Below, one piece after another: positions 6,644 to 14,393 of a DNA stretch of 26,331 nt. Within the stretch, counting starts at the first letter, position 1; every line of letters starts with the position of its first letter. The notes under the pieces were generated by a model. That model was given only the letters and a program-made list of their open reading frames with translations, had not been told where the DNA came from and ran no database searches. The translations under genes were made by a program, and so were the position numbers. Source of the stretch: Desulfurivibrio alkaliphilus (GTDB lineage Bacteria; Desulfobacterota; Desulfobulbia; Desulfobulbales; Desulfurivibrionaceae); NCBI GenBank assembly GCA_011048585.1, contig DSDS01000056.1, positions 1 to 26,331 on the forward strand. The letters are read 5' to 3'.

Positions 6644-6751
6644 GTAATCGTTCAGCAGCACCGCATCTTCGGGCGATCAGCCAGGCTTACGTACACGGGG
6701 TACGCGGCGCTTGGCCGCTTGCCCGAAGATGCGGCACTGCTGAACGATTAC
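6644..6751. repeat. Large imperfect inverted repeat between infB and rbfA
   Basis: The 31-nt arms 6644-6674 (starting GTAATCGTTCAGCAG) and 6721-6751 (ending CTGCTGAACGATTAC) pair with only a two-base mismatch. The 46-nt loop contains nested stems: GCCAGGC/GCTTGGC (6680-6686 with 6709-6715) and CGTAC/GTACG (6690-6694 with 6700-6704). The whole could form a long hairpin in RNA or a cruciform in DNA. The terminal arm sequence resembles that of the element at 16864-16912. It has no T tract, so it is not an ordinary terminator. It is possibly a MITE/REP-like interspersed element or an RNase III processing site. Confidence 0.85.
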
Positions 6752-6779
6752 AGCCCGTTAAATCGACAAGTTGTTGACC

Positions 6780-7187
6780 ATGGTGAACAGATACAAAAGA
6801 ACCAGCCCCCTGCCCGGGGTGGCAGCGCCTGCCGGGAAACGGCGCCCCGGCCGGGTGGCCGACGAAATTCGGCAGGAGGTGGCCATGCTGCTGCTGAGCA
6901 AGGTGCAGGATCCCCGGGTGGCCCAGGTGACCATCCTGCGGGCCACCGTCACCGATGATCTCAGCCAGGCACGTGTTTACTACAGTGTACTCAATGAAGA
7001 AGCGGTCGCCGACGCGGCCAAGGGGCTGGAGAGCGCCAAAGGTTTTATCCGGCGCAGTCTGGCCACTAATCTGGCCCTGCGGGTGGTTCCCGCCATCATC
7101 TTCCAGCGGGATCACTCCCTGGAGGAGCAGGAAAAACTGGAGCGCCTTTTAAGGCAGATCCGGGAAGAGGAGGGGGAGGGCAGCTAA
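6780..7187 (+). CDS. rbfA: Ribosome-binding factor A
   Basis: A 135-aa single KH-like-domain protein that binds immature 30S subunits and helps process and position the 16S 5' helix. Recognisable segments are RPGRVADEIRQEVAMLL, KVQDPRV-x-QVTILRATVTDDLSQARVY, RRSLATNLALRVVPAIIF and DHSLEEQEKLERLL, a complete family match. It has a slightly long basic N-terminus (VNRYKRTSPLPG). The ATG at 6780 lacks a good Shine-Dalgarno, apparently because the hairpin element upstream replaced the usual short infB-rbfA junction; a TTG at 6771 is an alternative. The stop (7185-7187) is followed immediately by the ATG of the DHH gene, so the two are probably translationally coupled. Confidence 0.94.
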   Translation: MVNRYKRTSPLPGVAAPAGKRRPGRVADEIRQEVAMLLLSKVQDPRVAQVTILRATVTDDLSQARVYYSVLNEEAVADAAKGLESAKGFIRRSLATNLALRVVPAIIFQRDHSLEEQEKLERLLRQIREEEGEGS

Positions 7188-8168
7188 ATGAACGGTTCGC
7201 CGCTGGAAGTCATGGTCGTCGCCATCAAAGAGGCCGAGAACATCCTGATCCTGACCCATATTCATCCCGATGGCGACGCCTTGGGTTCCCAGTTGGGTCT
7301 GGGTTACATTTTGCGCGACCTGGGCAAGCAGGTCTGCCTCTATGGCGAGAGCGAAGTCTCCCACCTTTACGATTTCCTCCCCGGGGCCGCCGATATCACC
7401 GTCGGCCTGCCCGAACTGGGCTCCTTTGATTGCGCCATCGCCTTGGATTGCGGCGACGCTTATCGCCTGGGGGGGGAGATGGCGGCCCTGCTCACCGTAA
7501 AGCCTTTTTTAGTGATCGACCACCATGCCGGTCATCGGGAGTTCGGCGATTTGCGGTGGGTCGATCCCGGCCGCGCCTCCACCGGGGAAATGGTCTACGA
7601 CCTGGCCGTGGCGCTGGGGGCCGAAGTTTCCCCGGCGGCGGCCTACTGCCTCTACACCGCCGTGGTCTCCGACACCGGTTCTTTCAAGTACTCCTCCACC
7701 TCGGCGGACACCTTCCGGGTGGCCCGGGAGTTGATCTTGAAAGGGGTCAAGCCGGCGGAGGTGGCTGGCAAACTGTTCGACAACTATACCATGCCCCGGC
7801 TGCGCCTGTTCCAGCGGGTCCTGGAAAGCCTGCAACTGCTGGCCGGTGGCCGGATTGCCCTGATCAGCGCCCCCCGCCGACTCTTTGATGAAACCGGCGC
7901 CGCCCCTCATGATACCGAGGGCTTTATCAACTATCCCCGGGCGCTGGCCTGTGTCCAGGTGGCGGCTTTCCTCAAGGAAGCCGAGCCGGGAAAGATTTCG
8001 GTGAGTATGCGTTCCAAGGATTCCTCCTGTGATGTATCCCTGGTGGCCGCCAAGTTCGGCGGCGGCGGTCATCGCAACGCCGCCGGGTTCAAGCGGCTGG
8101 ACACCACCATCGAACAGCTGGGCGCCGAGCTGCTGCGGGAACTGGAAGCCGTGGTTGTCCACCACTGA
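7188..8168 (+). CDS. nrnA: DHH/DHHA1 phosphoesterase, NrnA-like (nano-RNase/pAp phosphatase)
   Basis: A 326-aa protein. NrnA-type enzymes degrade 2-5-mer oligoribonucleotides and dephosphorylate 3'-phosphoadenosine 5'-phosphate. The DHH domain carries the Mn-ligand motifs HIHPDGDALGS (24-34), DCGD (87-90), DHHAGH (111-116) and SDTGSFKYSST (161-171). The C-terminal DHHA1 domain carries the GGGGHRNAAGF motif (about 291-301) that binds RNA. Length is typical. In many Gram-positive and deltaproteobacterial genomes this gene lies between rbfA and truB. The start is contiguous with the rbfA stop, with a GAGGAGGGGGAGG purine stretch upstream, and its TGA overlaps the truB ATG by one base. Substrate preference cannot be settled from sequence. 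Confidence 0.9.
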   Translation: MNGSPLEVMVVAIKEAENILILTHIHPDGDALGSQLGLGYILRDLGKQVCLYGESEVSHLYDFLPGAADITVGLPELGSFDCAIALDCGDAYRLGGEMAALLTVKPFLVIDHHAGHREFGDLRWVDPGRASTGEMVYDLAVALGAEVSPAAAYCLYTAVVSDTGSFKYSSTSADTFRVARELILKGVKPAEVAGKLFDNYTMPRLRLFQRVLESLQLLAGGRIALISAPRRLFDETGAAPHDTEGFINYPRALACVQVAAFLKEAEPGKISVSMRSKDSSCDVSLVAAKFGGGGHRNAAGFKRLDTTIEQLGAELLRELEAVVVHH

Positions 8169-8971
8169 TGGCCGGCAACGATCCGGTAGTCAGTTCGGTT
8201 GAAACTTGGCCGGCTCCCCCGACCCTCGCCTCATCCGATCCCCTCCCCCCCATGGTTATTCCGGTGGATAAGCCCGCCGGCCCGTCGTCGTTCCGGATGG
8301 TCCAGATGGTTCGCCGCGCCCTGGGGATCAAGAAGGTCGGACATGCCGGCACCCTGGACCCCTTTGCCTCCGGCCTGCTGCTGATCTGCGTCGGTCGCGC
8401 CGCCACCCGGCTGGTGGACCGCCTGATGGTCGGTGACAAGGAGTATCTGGCCACCTTGCAGTTGGGGGTTGCCACCACCACCCACGACCCCGAGGGGGAG
8501 GAGCTGGCCCGGAAACCGGTTACGGCGGAGCATTACGATGCCCTTGAGGAGGCCCTGACCGCTTTTCGGGGCGAGCTGATGCAGTCCCCTCCCGCCTTCT
8601 CGGCGGTCAAGCATCAGGGTAAACCTCTTTACGCTTACGCCCGCAAGGGGGAGATGGTGGTCAAACCTCCCCGCCGGGTTCTGATCCATGAACTTACGGT
8701 TCTGGAACTGGATCGGGAACGGCAGCGCCTGCTCCTGCGGATTTGCTGCAGCAAGGGCACCTACATCCGCAGCCTGGCCCACGACCTGGGCGCGGCCTTG
8801 GGGTGTGGCGCCCATCTTACTGCCCTGCGCCGCCTGGCCAGCGGTTCTTTTAGGGTGGAGGAGGCGGTTGACGGCAACGCCCTCTTCGACCGGGAGCGGG
8901 CCGCCGCCCGGTTGCTTGCCGGCAGCTTGAGCGTCGCCGCCGTTGAAGCCCGCTTCCCCTCCTTAACCTGA
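8168..8971 (+). CDS. truB: tRNA pseudouridine(55) synthase TruB
   Basis: A 267-aa protein. It isomerises U55 in the T loop of nearly all elongator tRNAs. The catalytic motif GHAGTLDPFASGLL is present with the nucleophile Asp64. Other conserved blocks are IPVDKPAGPSSF, MQSPPAFSAVKHQGKPLYAYARKG, CSKGTYIRSLAHDLG and GCGAHLTALRR. The N-terminal 28 residues before MVIPVDKPAG are an unusual Pro/Ser-rich extension. A start at 8252 would remove it but has no ribosome-binding site, whereas ATG 8168 is coupled to the preceding gene by a TGATG overlap. In most related genomes rpsO follows; here a different gene block intervenes. Confidence 0.95.
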   Translation: MAGNDPVVSSVETWPAPPTLASSDPLPPMVIPVDKPAGPSSFRMVQMVRRALGIKKVGHAGTLDPFASGLLLICVGRAATRLVDRLMVGDKEYLATLQLGVATTTHDPEGEELARKPVTAEHYDALEEALTAFRGELMQSPPAFSAVKHQGKPLYAYARKGEMVVKPPRRVLIHELTVLELDRERQRLLLRICCSKGTYIRSLAHDLGAALGCGAHLTALRRLASGSFRVEEAVDGNALFDRERAAARLLAGSLSVAAVEARFPSLT

Positions 8972-9005
8972 GTAGTGGGACGGTAATAAGCCAAGGAGTC
9001 TCCAG

Positions 9006-9818
9006 ATGAACCCCTACGAGTTGTTCAAAAGAACCCCCAAGAGCAACTGCGGCCAGTGCGGCTATCCCGCCTGCCTGGCCTTTGCCGCCGCCGTCACCAA
9101 GGGCGGGGAGGACCCCGGCAAGTGCCCCTTTCTCGATCCCGCTGCCCTGGAACTGCTCTCCCCGGGGGGAACCAACCTGGAACAGTTGCCCCGGCAGCGC
9201 GATCTGGAGCTGGTGGAGCATCTGAAGAGCAAGATCGCCCCTCTTGATTTTGCCGCCATCGCCGCCCCCCTGGGCTGCAAAGTGGTCGGTGGGGAGGAGG
9301 GCGAGGAGCTGCTCTTCAGCTTCCTGGGCCGGGAGGTACGGTTGGGTAAAAAGGGGGTGCTGCTGGACGGGTTCGAGCCGGAGGACCCCCGGGATCAGAT
9401 TCTGCTCTACAACTATGTCCACTTCCAGGGAGGGGCCGAACCGACCCGGCGGGACTGGATCGGGCTGGAGAGTCTGCCCAACACCATCTCCAAGGTCAAA
9501 ACCCTGGCTGTTTACTGCGAGCAGCCCCTGGCTGAAATTTTTTCTCTCTATCCTCCCGTGGCGGTGAGGGCTGCCGGGATCGCGCTGGGGGGAGAGGAGC
9601 TGGCCGATACCGCCGCCGATCTGGCCCTGCTGGTGCCGGTGCTCCCCCGGGTACCGCTGTGCCTGCACTTTTGGGCCGAAGCCCCGGAGGAGGGGTTCAG
9701 CGCACGGACCAAGGTGCTTTTTGACCGGCGGGTTCTGGACTTTCTCGATCTGGAAACCCTGGTTTTTGCTGGTGAACGCCTGGCCGAGCGCCTGGCCCTG
9801 CTGCTGCGCGCCGGTTAG
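9006..9818 (+). CDS. DUF3786 protein with N-terminal 4Fe-4S (CFeSP-type) motif
   Basis: A 270-aa protein. The N-terminal 45 residues hold KSNCGQCGYPACLAFAAAV and a later KCP, so Cys15-x2-Cys18-x4-Cys23-x16-Cys40. This is the PF04060-type 4Fe-4S motif of the large subunit of the corrinoid iron-sulfur protein and of RnfB-like proteins. The remainder (about 85-230) matches DUF3786: FLGREVRLGKKGVLLDG, ILLYNYVHFQGG, FARTK-like FSARTKVLFD. There is no signal peptide or membrane segment, so it is probably cytoplasmic. DUF3786 proteins occur mainly in anaerobes and have no established function; electron transfer linked to corrinoid activation is a guess encouraged by the neighbouring cobUT. AAGGAG (8993-8998) supports the start. 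Confidence 0.8.
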   Translation: MNPYELFKRTPKSNCGQCGYPACLAFAAAVTKGGEDPGKCPFLDPAALELLSPGGTNLEQLPRQRDLELVEHLKSKIAPLDFAAIAAPLGCKVVGGEEGEELLFSFLGREVRLGKKGVLLDGFEPEDPRDQILLYNYVHFQGGAEPTRRDWIGLESLPNTISKVKTLAVYCEQPLAEIFSLYPPVAVRAAGIALGGEELADTAADLALLVPVLPRVPLCLHFWAEAPEEGFSARTKVLFDRRVLDFLDLETLVFAGERLAERLALLLRAG

Positions 9819-9849
9819 GGTCTGAAACCCTGACCGACGGAGGGAGATG

Positions 9850-11997
9850 ATGCGGAAAATAGCCGTGTTGGTTGTGCTTGCCGTTCTGGTGGTGCTGTTT
9901 TTCCTGTTCGAACTGGACGGCTGGTTGACCCTGGAGGCCCTTAAACAGGGGCAGGAGCGGTTTGCCGCCTGGCGGACCCAGGCGCCGCTGTTGGTGGCCG
10001 GGGGCTTCTTTCTGGGCTATGTGGCGGTCACCGCCCTCTCGCTGCCGGGGGCGGCGGTGATGACTCTGGCGGGTGGGGCCCTCTTCGGCCTGGTCACCGG
10101 GGTGATCCTGATCTCCTTTGCCTCCACCATCGGGGCTACCCTGGCTTTCCTGGTGAGCCGTTTCCTGCTCCGGGACCTGGTCCAGGCCCGCTTCGGCGAC
10201 AAGCTGGCGACGATCAATCGGGGGGTGGAGCGGGATGGGGCCTTCTATCTTTTCACCCTGCGGCTGGTGCCGATCTTTCCCTTCTTCCTGATCAATCTGC
10301 TGCTGGCCCTCACTCCGATCCGGGTTTTCACTTTCTACTGGGTAAGCCAGGTGGGAATGCTGGCCGGCACCGTAGTCTTTGTCAATGCCGGCACCCAACT
10401 GGCCACCGTCGAGAGTGTCGGCGATATCTTCTCGCCGGGCTTGCTCGCCTCCTTCGCCCTGCTGGGTTTTTTCCCCCTGCTGGCCAAAAGGCTGGTGGAG
10501 GCCGCGCGCCGGGGCCGGGTTTACGCCCGCTGGCGCCGACCGCGCTCCTTTGATCGCAATCTGGTGGTGATCGGCGGCGGGGCGGCGGGCCTGGTCAGCG
10601 CCTATATCGCCGCGACGCTCAAGGCCAAGGTTACCCTGGTCGAGGCCCACAAGATGGGGGGGGATTGCCTCAACTACGGCTGCGTGCCCAGCAAGGCCCT
10701 GATCCGCAGCGCCAAGTTGGCCCACCAGATCAGGCATGCCGATCGTTACGGGCTGGAAGCCGCCGCCCCCCGTTTCAGCTTCAAGGCGGTGCTGGCCCGG
10801 GTTGAGGCCAAGATCGCCGCCATCGCCCCCCACGACAGTGGCGAGCGCTATACCGAGCTTGGGGTCGAAGTTTTGCCGGGCCGGGCCAGGATCGTCGATC
10901 CCTGGACCGTGGAGGTGGCCCTCAATGCCGGTGGGGTCAGAAGGATGACCACCCGCAGCATTGTTATCGCCACCGGTGCCGCCCCGGCGGTGCCGCCCCT
11001 GCCGGGGCTGGAGGAGGTGGGCTATCTCACCAGCGATACAATGTGGGAGTGGTTGGCCAAGCTTGATCAGCCCCCGGCCCGGCTGCTGGTGATCGGGGGC
11101 GGCCCCATCGGCTGTGAGTTGGCCCAGGCTCTGGCCCGGTTGGGATCCCGGGTTACCTTGGCGCAGCGCGGCCCCCGGCTGCTGCCCAAGGAGGATGAGG
11201 AGGTTGGGCTTCTGGTCGCCCAGGCCCTGGAGGCTTCCGGGGTGGAGGTGTTGACCGGGCAGCGAATGGTGCGCTGTGAACGCCGGGGTGAAAGCCGATG
11301 GCTGCTGGTGGAGCGGGATGGGGTAGAGCATCGTCTTGAGTTTGACGCCCTGCTGCTGGCGGTTGGCCGCCAGGCCCGGCTGACCGGTTACGGTTTGGAG
11401 GAGCTGGGAGTGCTCACCCAGCGGACGGTGGTGGTCAATGAGTACCTGGAGACCATCTACCCCAATATCTTTGCGGTGGGGGATGTGGCCGGGCCCTACC
11501 AGTTTACCCATACCGCCGCCCATATGGCCTGGTTCGCGGTGGTCAACGCCCTGTTCGGCCGGTTTTACCGGTTCAAGGTCGATTATTCGGTGGTTCCCTG
11601 GACCACCTTCACCGACCCGGAGGTGGCCCGGGTCGGGCTCAATGAGGAGGAGGCTCACAGGCGGGGGATTGCCTGCGAGGTGACTCGCTATGATTTCGGG
11701 GAGCTGGACCGGGCCATCGTCGACAGCGCCGATCAGGGGTTTGTCAAGGTCCTCACCGTGCCGGGCAAGGACCGGATCCTGGGGGTGACCATAGTGGGTG
11801 AACATGCCGGTGAGCTGCTGGCCGAGTATGTCCTGGCCATGAAACATGGTTTGGGAATGAACAAAATTCTGGGTACTATCCACACCTATCCCACCATGTC
11901 CGAGGGCAACAAGTTCGCGGCCGGGGTCTGGAAAAAGGCCCACGCGCCCCGGAAACTGCTGGCCCTGATCGGCCGCTATCATGCCTGGAGGTTGTAG
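9850..11997 (+). CDS. Fusion: VTT/DedA-type membrane domain + FAD-dependent disulfide reductase
   Basis: A 715-aa protein. Residues 1-230 are a TVP38/TMEM64 (VTT) membrane domain with about five or six hydrophobic segments and the typical SLPGAAVMTLAGGALFG and RLVPIFPFFLIN blocks. Residues 236-715 are a class I pyridine-nucleotide disulfide oxidoreductase related to lipoamide dehydrogenase and MerA: FAD motif VIGGGAAGLVSA, redox pair GGDCLNYGCVPSKAL (Cys273, Cys278), NAD(P) motif VIGGGPIGCELA, second FAD motif IFAVGDVAG, and a dimerisation domain ending HTYPTMSE. The catalytic His of the HPT-x-x-E signature is Tyr680 here, so lipoamide-like chemistry is unlikely. ATG 9850 has better spacing from GGAGG (9839-9843) than ATG 9847. 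cobU starts 6 nt after the stop. Substrate unknown. Confidence 0.9.
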   Translation: MRKIAVLVVLAVLVVLFFLFELDGWLTLEALKQGQERFAAWRTQAPLLVAGGFFLGYVAVTALSLPGAAVMTLAGGALFGLVTGVILISFASTIGATLAFLVSRFLLRDLVQARFGDKLATINRGVERDGAFYLFTLRLVPIFPFFLINLLLALTPIRVFTFYWVSQVGMLAGTVVFVNAGTQLATVESVGDIFSPGLLASFALLGFFPLLAKRLVEAARRGRVYARWRRPRSFDRNLVVIGGGAAGLVSAYIAATLKAKVTLVEAHKMGGDCLNYGCVPSKALIRSAKLAHQIRHADRYGLEAAAPRFSFKAVLARVEAKIAAIAPHDSGERYTELGVEVLPGRARIVDPWTVEVALNAGGVRRMTTRSIVIATGAAPAVPPLPGLEEVGYLTSDTMWEWLAKLDQPPARLLVIGGGPIGCELAQALARLGSRVTLAQRGPRLLPKEDEEVGLLVAQALEASGVEVLTGQRMVRCERRGESRWLLVERDGVEHRLEFDALLLAVGRQARLTGYGLEELGVLTQRTVVVNEYLETIYPNIFAVGDVAGPYQFTHTAAHMAWFAVVNALFGRFYRFKVDYSVVPWTTFTDPEVARVGLNEEEAHRRGIACEVTRYDFGELDRAIVDSADQGFVKVLTVPGKDRILGVTIVGEHAGELLAEYVLAMKHGLGMNKILGTIHTYPTMSEGNKFAAGVWKKAHAPRKLLALIGRYHAWRL

Positions 11998-12003
11998 AGA
12001 GCG

Positions 12004-12528
12004 ATGAGGGAGTTGATTCTGGGTGGAACCCGTTCGGGCAAGAGCGCCCTGGCCGAAGAGCTGGCCCTGGCCAGCGGTCTGGCGGTGACCTATCTGGCCA
12101 CCGCCGAGGCCGGTGATGCCGAGATGCGGGAGCGGATTCGCCACCACCGGGAGCGGCGGCCGCCCCAGTGGGGAGTGGCTGAGGTCGGTTGCGATCTGGC
12201 CGGAGAACTGGTAAAAAGGGCCGCGGTCGACCATTGTCTGCTGGTGGATTGCCTCACCCTGTGGCTGACCCGCCTGCTGATCGATCCCGATCCGGGCCGC
12301 TTGGCCCGGGAGAGCGAGGCCCTGTTGCGGGTGCTACCGGGGTTGCCGGGCCGGATCATCATGGTCAGTAATGAAACCGGACTGGGGGTGGTGCCTCTGG
12401 GGGAGATCTCCCGGCGCTTTTGCGACGAGTCGGGCCGCTTGCATCAGCAGTTGGCCAAGGTGTGTGATCGGGTGGTGCTGACCGTGGCCGGCCTGCCCCA
12501 AGTTTTGAAAGGTGAAAGGATAAAGTAA
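12004..12528 (+). CDS. cobU: Adenosylcobinamide kinase / adenosylcobinamide-phosphate guanylyltransferase
   Basis: A 174-aa bifunctional cytoplasmic enzyme. It phosphorylates adenosylcobinamide and then transfers GMP to give AdoCbi-GDP, in the nucleotide-loop branch of cobalamin synthesis. The P-loop GGTRSGKS lies at residues 7-14. RIRHHRERRP contains the His pair (47-48) in which one His is guanylylated in Salmonella CobU. LLVDCLTLWLTRLL and VSNETGLGVVP are further family hallmarks. Its stop overlaps the cobT ATG (TAATG), so the two are translationally coupled. No cobalamin riboswitch is seen upstream; expression appears to come from the long operon. Confidence 0.95.
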   Translation: MRELILGGTRSGKSALAEELALASGLAVTYLATAEAGDAEMRERIRHHRERRPPQWGVAEVGCDLAGELVKRAAVDHCLLVDCLTLWLTRLLIDPDPGRLARESEALLRVLPGLPGRIIMVSNETGLGVVPLGEISRRFCDESGRLHQQLAKVCDRVVLTVAGLPQVLKGERIK

Positions 12529-13598
12529 TGATAAATGATCGTTTTTCGTGGGTGAAAGAGCCGGTGGCGGCCTTGGATAATGCCGCCCGGCAGCGGGCTG
12601 AGCAACGCCAGGGGCAACTGACCAAGCCGGCGGGCTCCCTGGGCCGTCTGGAAGAGCTGGCGTTACGGCTGGCCGCCATGCTGGGTCGGGATAAACCGCG
12701 CCTGGGCAAGGCGGGGATTGCGGTTTTTGCCGGTGATCACGGGGTGGTGGAGGAGAAAATCTCCGCCTTCCCGCGGGAGGTTACCGTGGAGATGGTGCGC
12801 AATTTCGCCAACGGGGGGGCGGCAATCAGCGTCCTGGCCCGCAATCTCGGGGCGGAGCTTGAGGTGGTGAACCTGGGAACGGTGGCGGACCCCGGCCCCC
12901 TGCCGGGAGTGGTGGCCGTCAACCTGGGTCCCGGCACCGCCAACTTCATCCATGGCCCGGCCATGACCGAAGAGCAGCTCGCCGGGGCCCTGGAGGCCGG
13001 GTACGCCAGTGTCGAGCGGATGCTGGACCGGGGGGTAGGGCTCTATATCGGTGGCGAAATGGGGATCGGCAACACCACCAGTGCCGCCGCCCTGGCCTGT
13101 GCTTACCTGTTTGAAAAACCGGAGGTTCTGGCCGGACCCGGGACCGGGCTCGATGCGGCCGGAGTGCGGCGCAAGGTCGAGGTTTTGGAGCGGGCCTTAA
13201 CTTTCCACTGCCCGGCCGGGAAGGAGCTTCCCCCGCGGGAGATCCTGTGGCGGCTGGGGGGCTTTGAGATAGCCGCCCTGGCCGGGGCCTATATCCGCTG
13301 CGCTCAGCGCGGCCTGCCGGTTTTGATCGACGGCTTCATCAGTTCGGTGGCGGCCCTGGCCGCCCTGCGCCTGCAATCCCGGGCCGCCGGCTGGTTTATC
13401 TTCTCCCACGCTTCGGCCGAGCCGGGTCACCGCCGGGTGTTGGCCGCCATGGAGGCCAGGCCCCTGCTTGATCTCGGCATGCGCCTGGGTGAGGGCAGCG
13501 GGGCGGCGGTGGCCCTGCCTCTGTTGCAACTGGCCTGCGCTCTCCACTCGGAGATGGCCACCTTTGAGGAGGCTCTGGTTTCCAAGCAGTTCAACTGA
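12528..13598 (+). CDS. cobT: Nicotinate-nucleotide--dimethylbenzimidazole phosphoribosyltransferase
   Basis: A 356-aa protein, normal length for CobT. It converts nicotinate mononucleotide and the lower-ligand base (dimethylbenzimidazole or another base in anaerobes) to the alpha-ribotide that is joined to AdoCbi-GDP. Motifs are KPAGSLGRLEELA, FAGDHGVVEE, GEMGIGNTTSAAAL (about 176-189), GPGTGLD and the C-terminal LGEGSGAA with Glu322, equivalent to the catalytic Glu of the Salmonella enzyme. The start overlaps the cobU stop by 1 nt and GGTGAAAGGA lies just upstream. cobS and cobC are not in this window. Lower-ligand specificity cannot be read from sequence with confidence. Confidence 0.96.
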   Translation: MINDRFSWVKEPVAALDNAARQRAEQRQGQLTKPAGSLGRLEELALRLAAMLGRDKPRLGKAGIAVFAGDHGVVEEKISAFPREVTVEMVRNFANGGAAISVLARNLGAELEVVNLGTVADPGPLPGVVAVNLGPGTANFIHGPAMTEEQLAGALEAGYASVERMLDRGVGLYIGGEMGIGNTTSAAALACAYLFEKPEVLAGPGTGLDAAGVRRKVEVLERALTFHCPAGKELPPREILWRLGGFEIAALAGAYIRCAQRGLPVLIDGFISSVAALAALRLQSRAAGWFIFSHASAEPGHRRVLAAMEARPLLDLGMRLGEGSGAAVALPLLQLACALHSEMATFEEALVSKQFN

Positions 13599-13610
13599 GG
13601 GGAGGGAGCC

Positions 13611-13850
13611 ATGGTTAAACTAACCCCGCGACATGCCCCGGTGTTGCTGGCTTTTTTTACTTCCCTGCTGATGAGTCTGTTGATGTCGGCGGTGATCACC
13701 CTGATCAATCTCGGCCTGGTGGATGATTTTTTCCGCCGCTGGATGACCGCCTGGCTAACCGCCTTCGTGATCGCTTTTCCCTCCATCCTTTTGGTGCTGC
13801 CGGTGGCCCGGAGGATTGTGGCCCGGTTGATCGGGGCTCCCATGGTCTAA
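13611..13850 (+). CDS. DUF2798 small membrane protein
   Basis: A 79-aa protein with two hydrophobic segments: about 11-33 (VLLAFFTSLLMSLLMSAVIT) and about 46-68 (AWLTAFVIAFPSILLVLPVA). The linker GLVDDFFRRWMTAWLTAF and the PVARRIV ending match the DUF2798 pattern of small inner-membrane proteins with unknown function. A strong GGAGG (13601-13605) precedes the ATG, and the gene begins 12 nt after cobT, so it is probably the last gene of that transcript. It converges on the HPP gene with only 9 nt between them and no visible terminator. Confidence 0.8.
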   Translation: MVKLTPRHAPVLLAFFTSLLMSLLMSAVITLINLGLVDDFFRRWMTAWLTAFVIAFPSILLVLPVARRIVARLIGAPMV

Positions 13851-13859
13851 CTTACTGAA

Positions 13860-14393
13860 TTACCAGTACTCTGGATATTTGCGGCCAGGGGCCAGGTTGT
13901 TGACCAATAGGGCCACCAGCAGCATGATCAGGGCGCCGCTGGCGGCGGGAACCAGGGCGTAGAGAAAGCCCAGGGCGTGGATCTCCTCGCCGCCGATCAC
14001 CGCGATCAGGGCGGTGGCGCCGCCGGGGGGATGGAGGGTGCCGGTCAACTGCATGAGGGCGATGGCGGTGGCCACCGCGAGGGCACTGGCCAGTGCTGGC
14101 TGTTCGGGCAGCAACTGGTAGCAGGCCACCCCCACCAGGGCTGAAACCAGATGCCCCCCCACCAGGTTGCGGGGCTGGGCCAGGGGGCTGTTGGTCGCCC
14201 CGTAGATCAGCACCGCCGAGGCGCCGAAAGAACCGATGATCATCACCAGGCCCCGGTCCGCCAGCCAGCCGTAGTGGAGCCCGGCCACCGCCGCGATCCC
14301 CAGCAGAGCCCCCAGCCACGACCAGGCGATATAACCAACTTTCACCCGGGGCGGACATTTGCCTCCACCTTTCATTTTGGTTAAATAGTTCAT
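13860..14393 (-). CDS. HPP-family integral membrane protein
   Basis: A 177-aa protein with four or five hydrophobic segments starting around residue 21. It carries the family signature TGTLHPPGGATALIAVIGG (118-136), which contains the HPP tripeptide (121-123), plus GSFGASAVLIYG and LAQPRNLVGGHLVSALVG. Plant and cyanobacterial HPP proteins have been reported to transport nitrite; bacterial members are mostly uncharacterised. The start at 14393 (complement) is preferred because AGGGA lies 8 nt upstream and the transmembrane domain follows soon after; the longer upstream frame would cross the divergent small gene. It is a single minus-strand gene within a plus-strand block and sits head to head with a 59-aa membrane protein. 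Confidence 0.88.
   Translation of the reverse strand: MNYLTKMKGGGKCPPRVKVGYIAWSWLGALLGIAAVAGLHYGWLADRGLVMIIGSFGASAVLIYGATNSPLAQPRNLVGGHLVSALVGVACYQLLPEQPALASALAVATAIALMQLTGTLHPPGGATALIAVIGGEEIHALGFLYALVPAASGALIMLLVALLVNNLAPGRKYPEYW

Noticed and set aside
8168..8251. Possible misplaced truB start
   Set aside because: The 28-residue extension is odd, but the TGATG overlap with the preceding gene is a strong coupling signal and the internal ATG has no ribosome-binding site, so the long form was kept.
9697..12234. 845-residue open frame on the minus strand opposite the VTT-flavoprotein gene
   Set aside because: It is antisense to a gene with complete, recognisable motifs and encodes a Gln/His/Gly/Pro-rich sequence with no domain. 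Long antisense frames of this kind are expected in GC-rich DNA.
12004..13598. Cobalamin riboswitch upstream of cobU
   Set aside because: cobU begins 6 nt after the preceding gene, leaving no room, and no B12-box-like sequence was noticed in the short gaps upstream.
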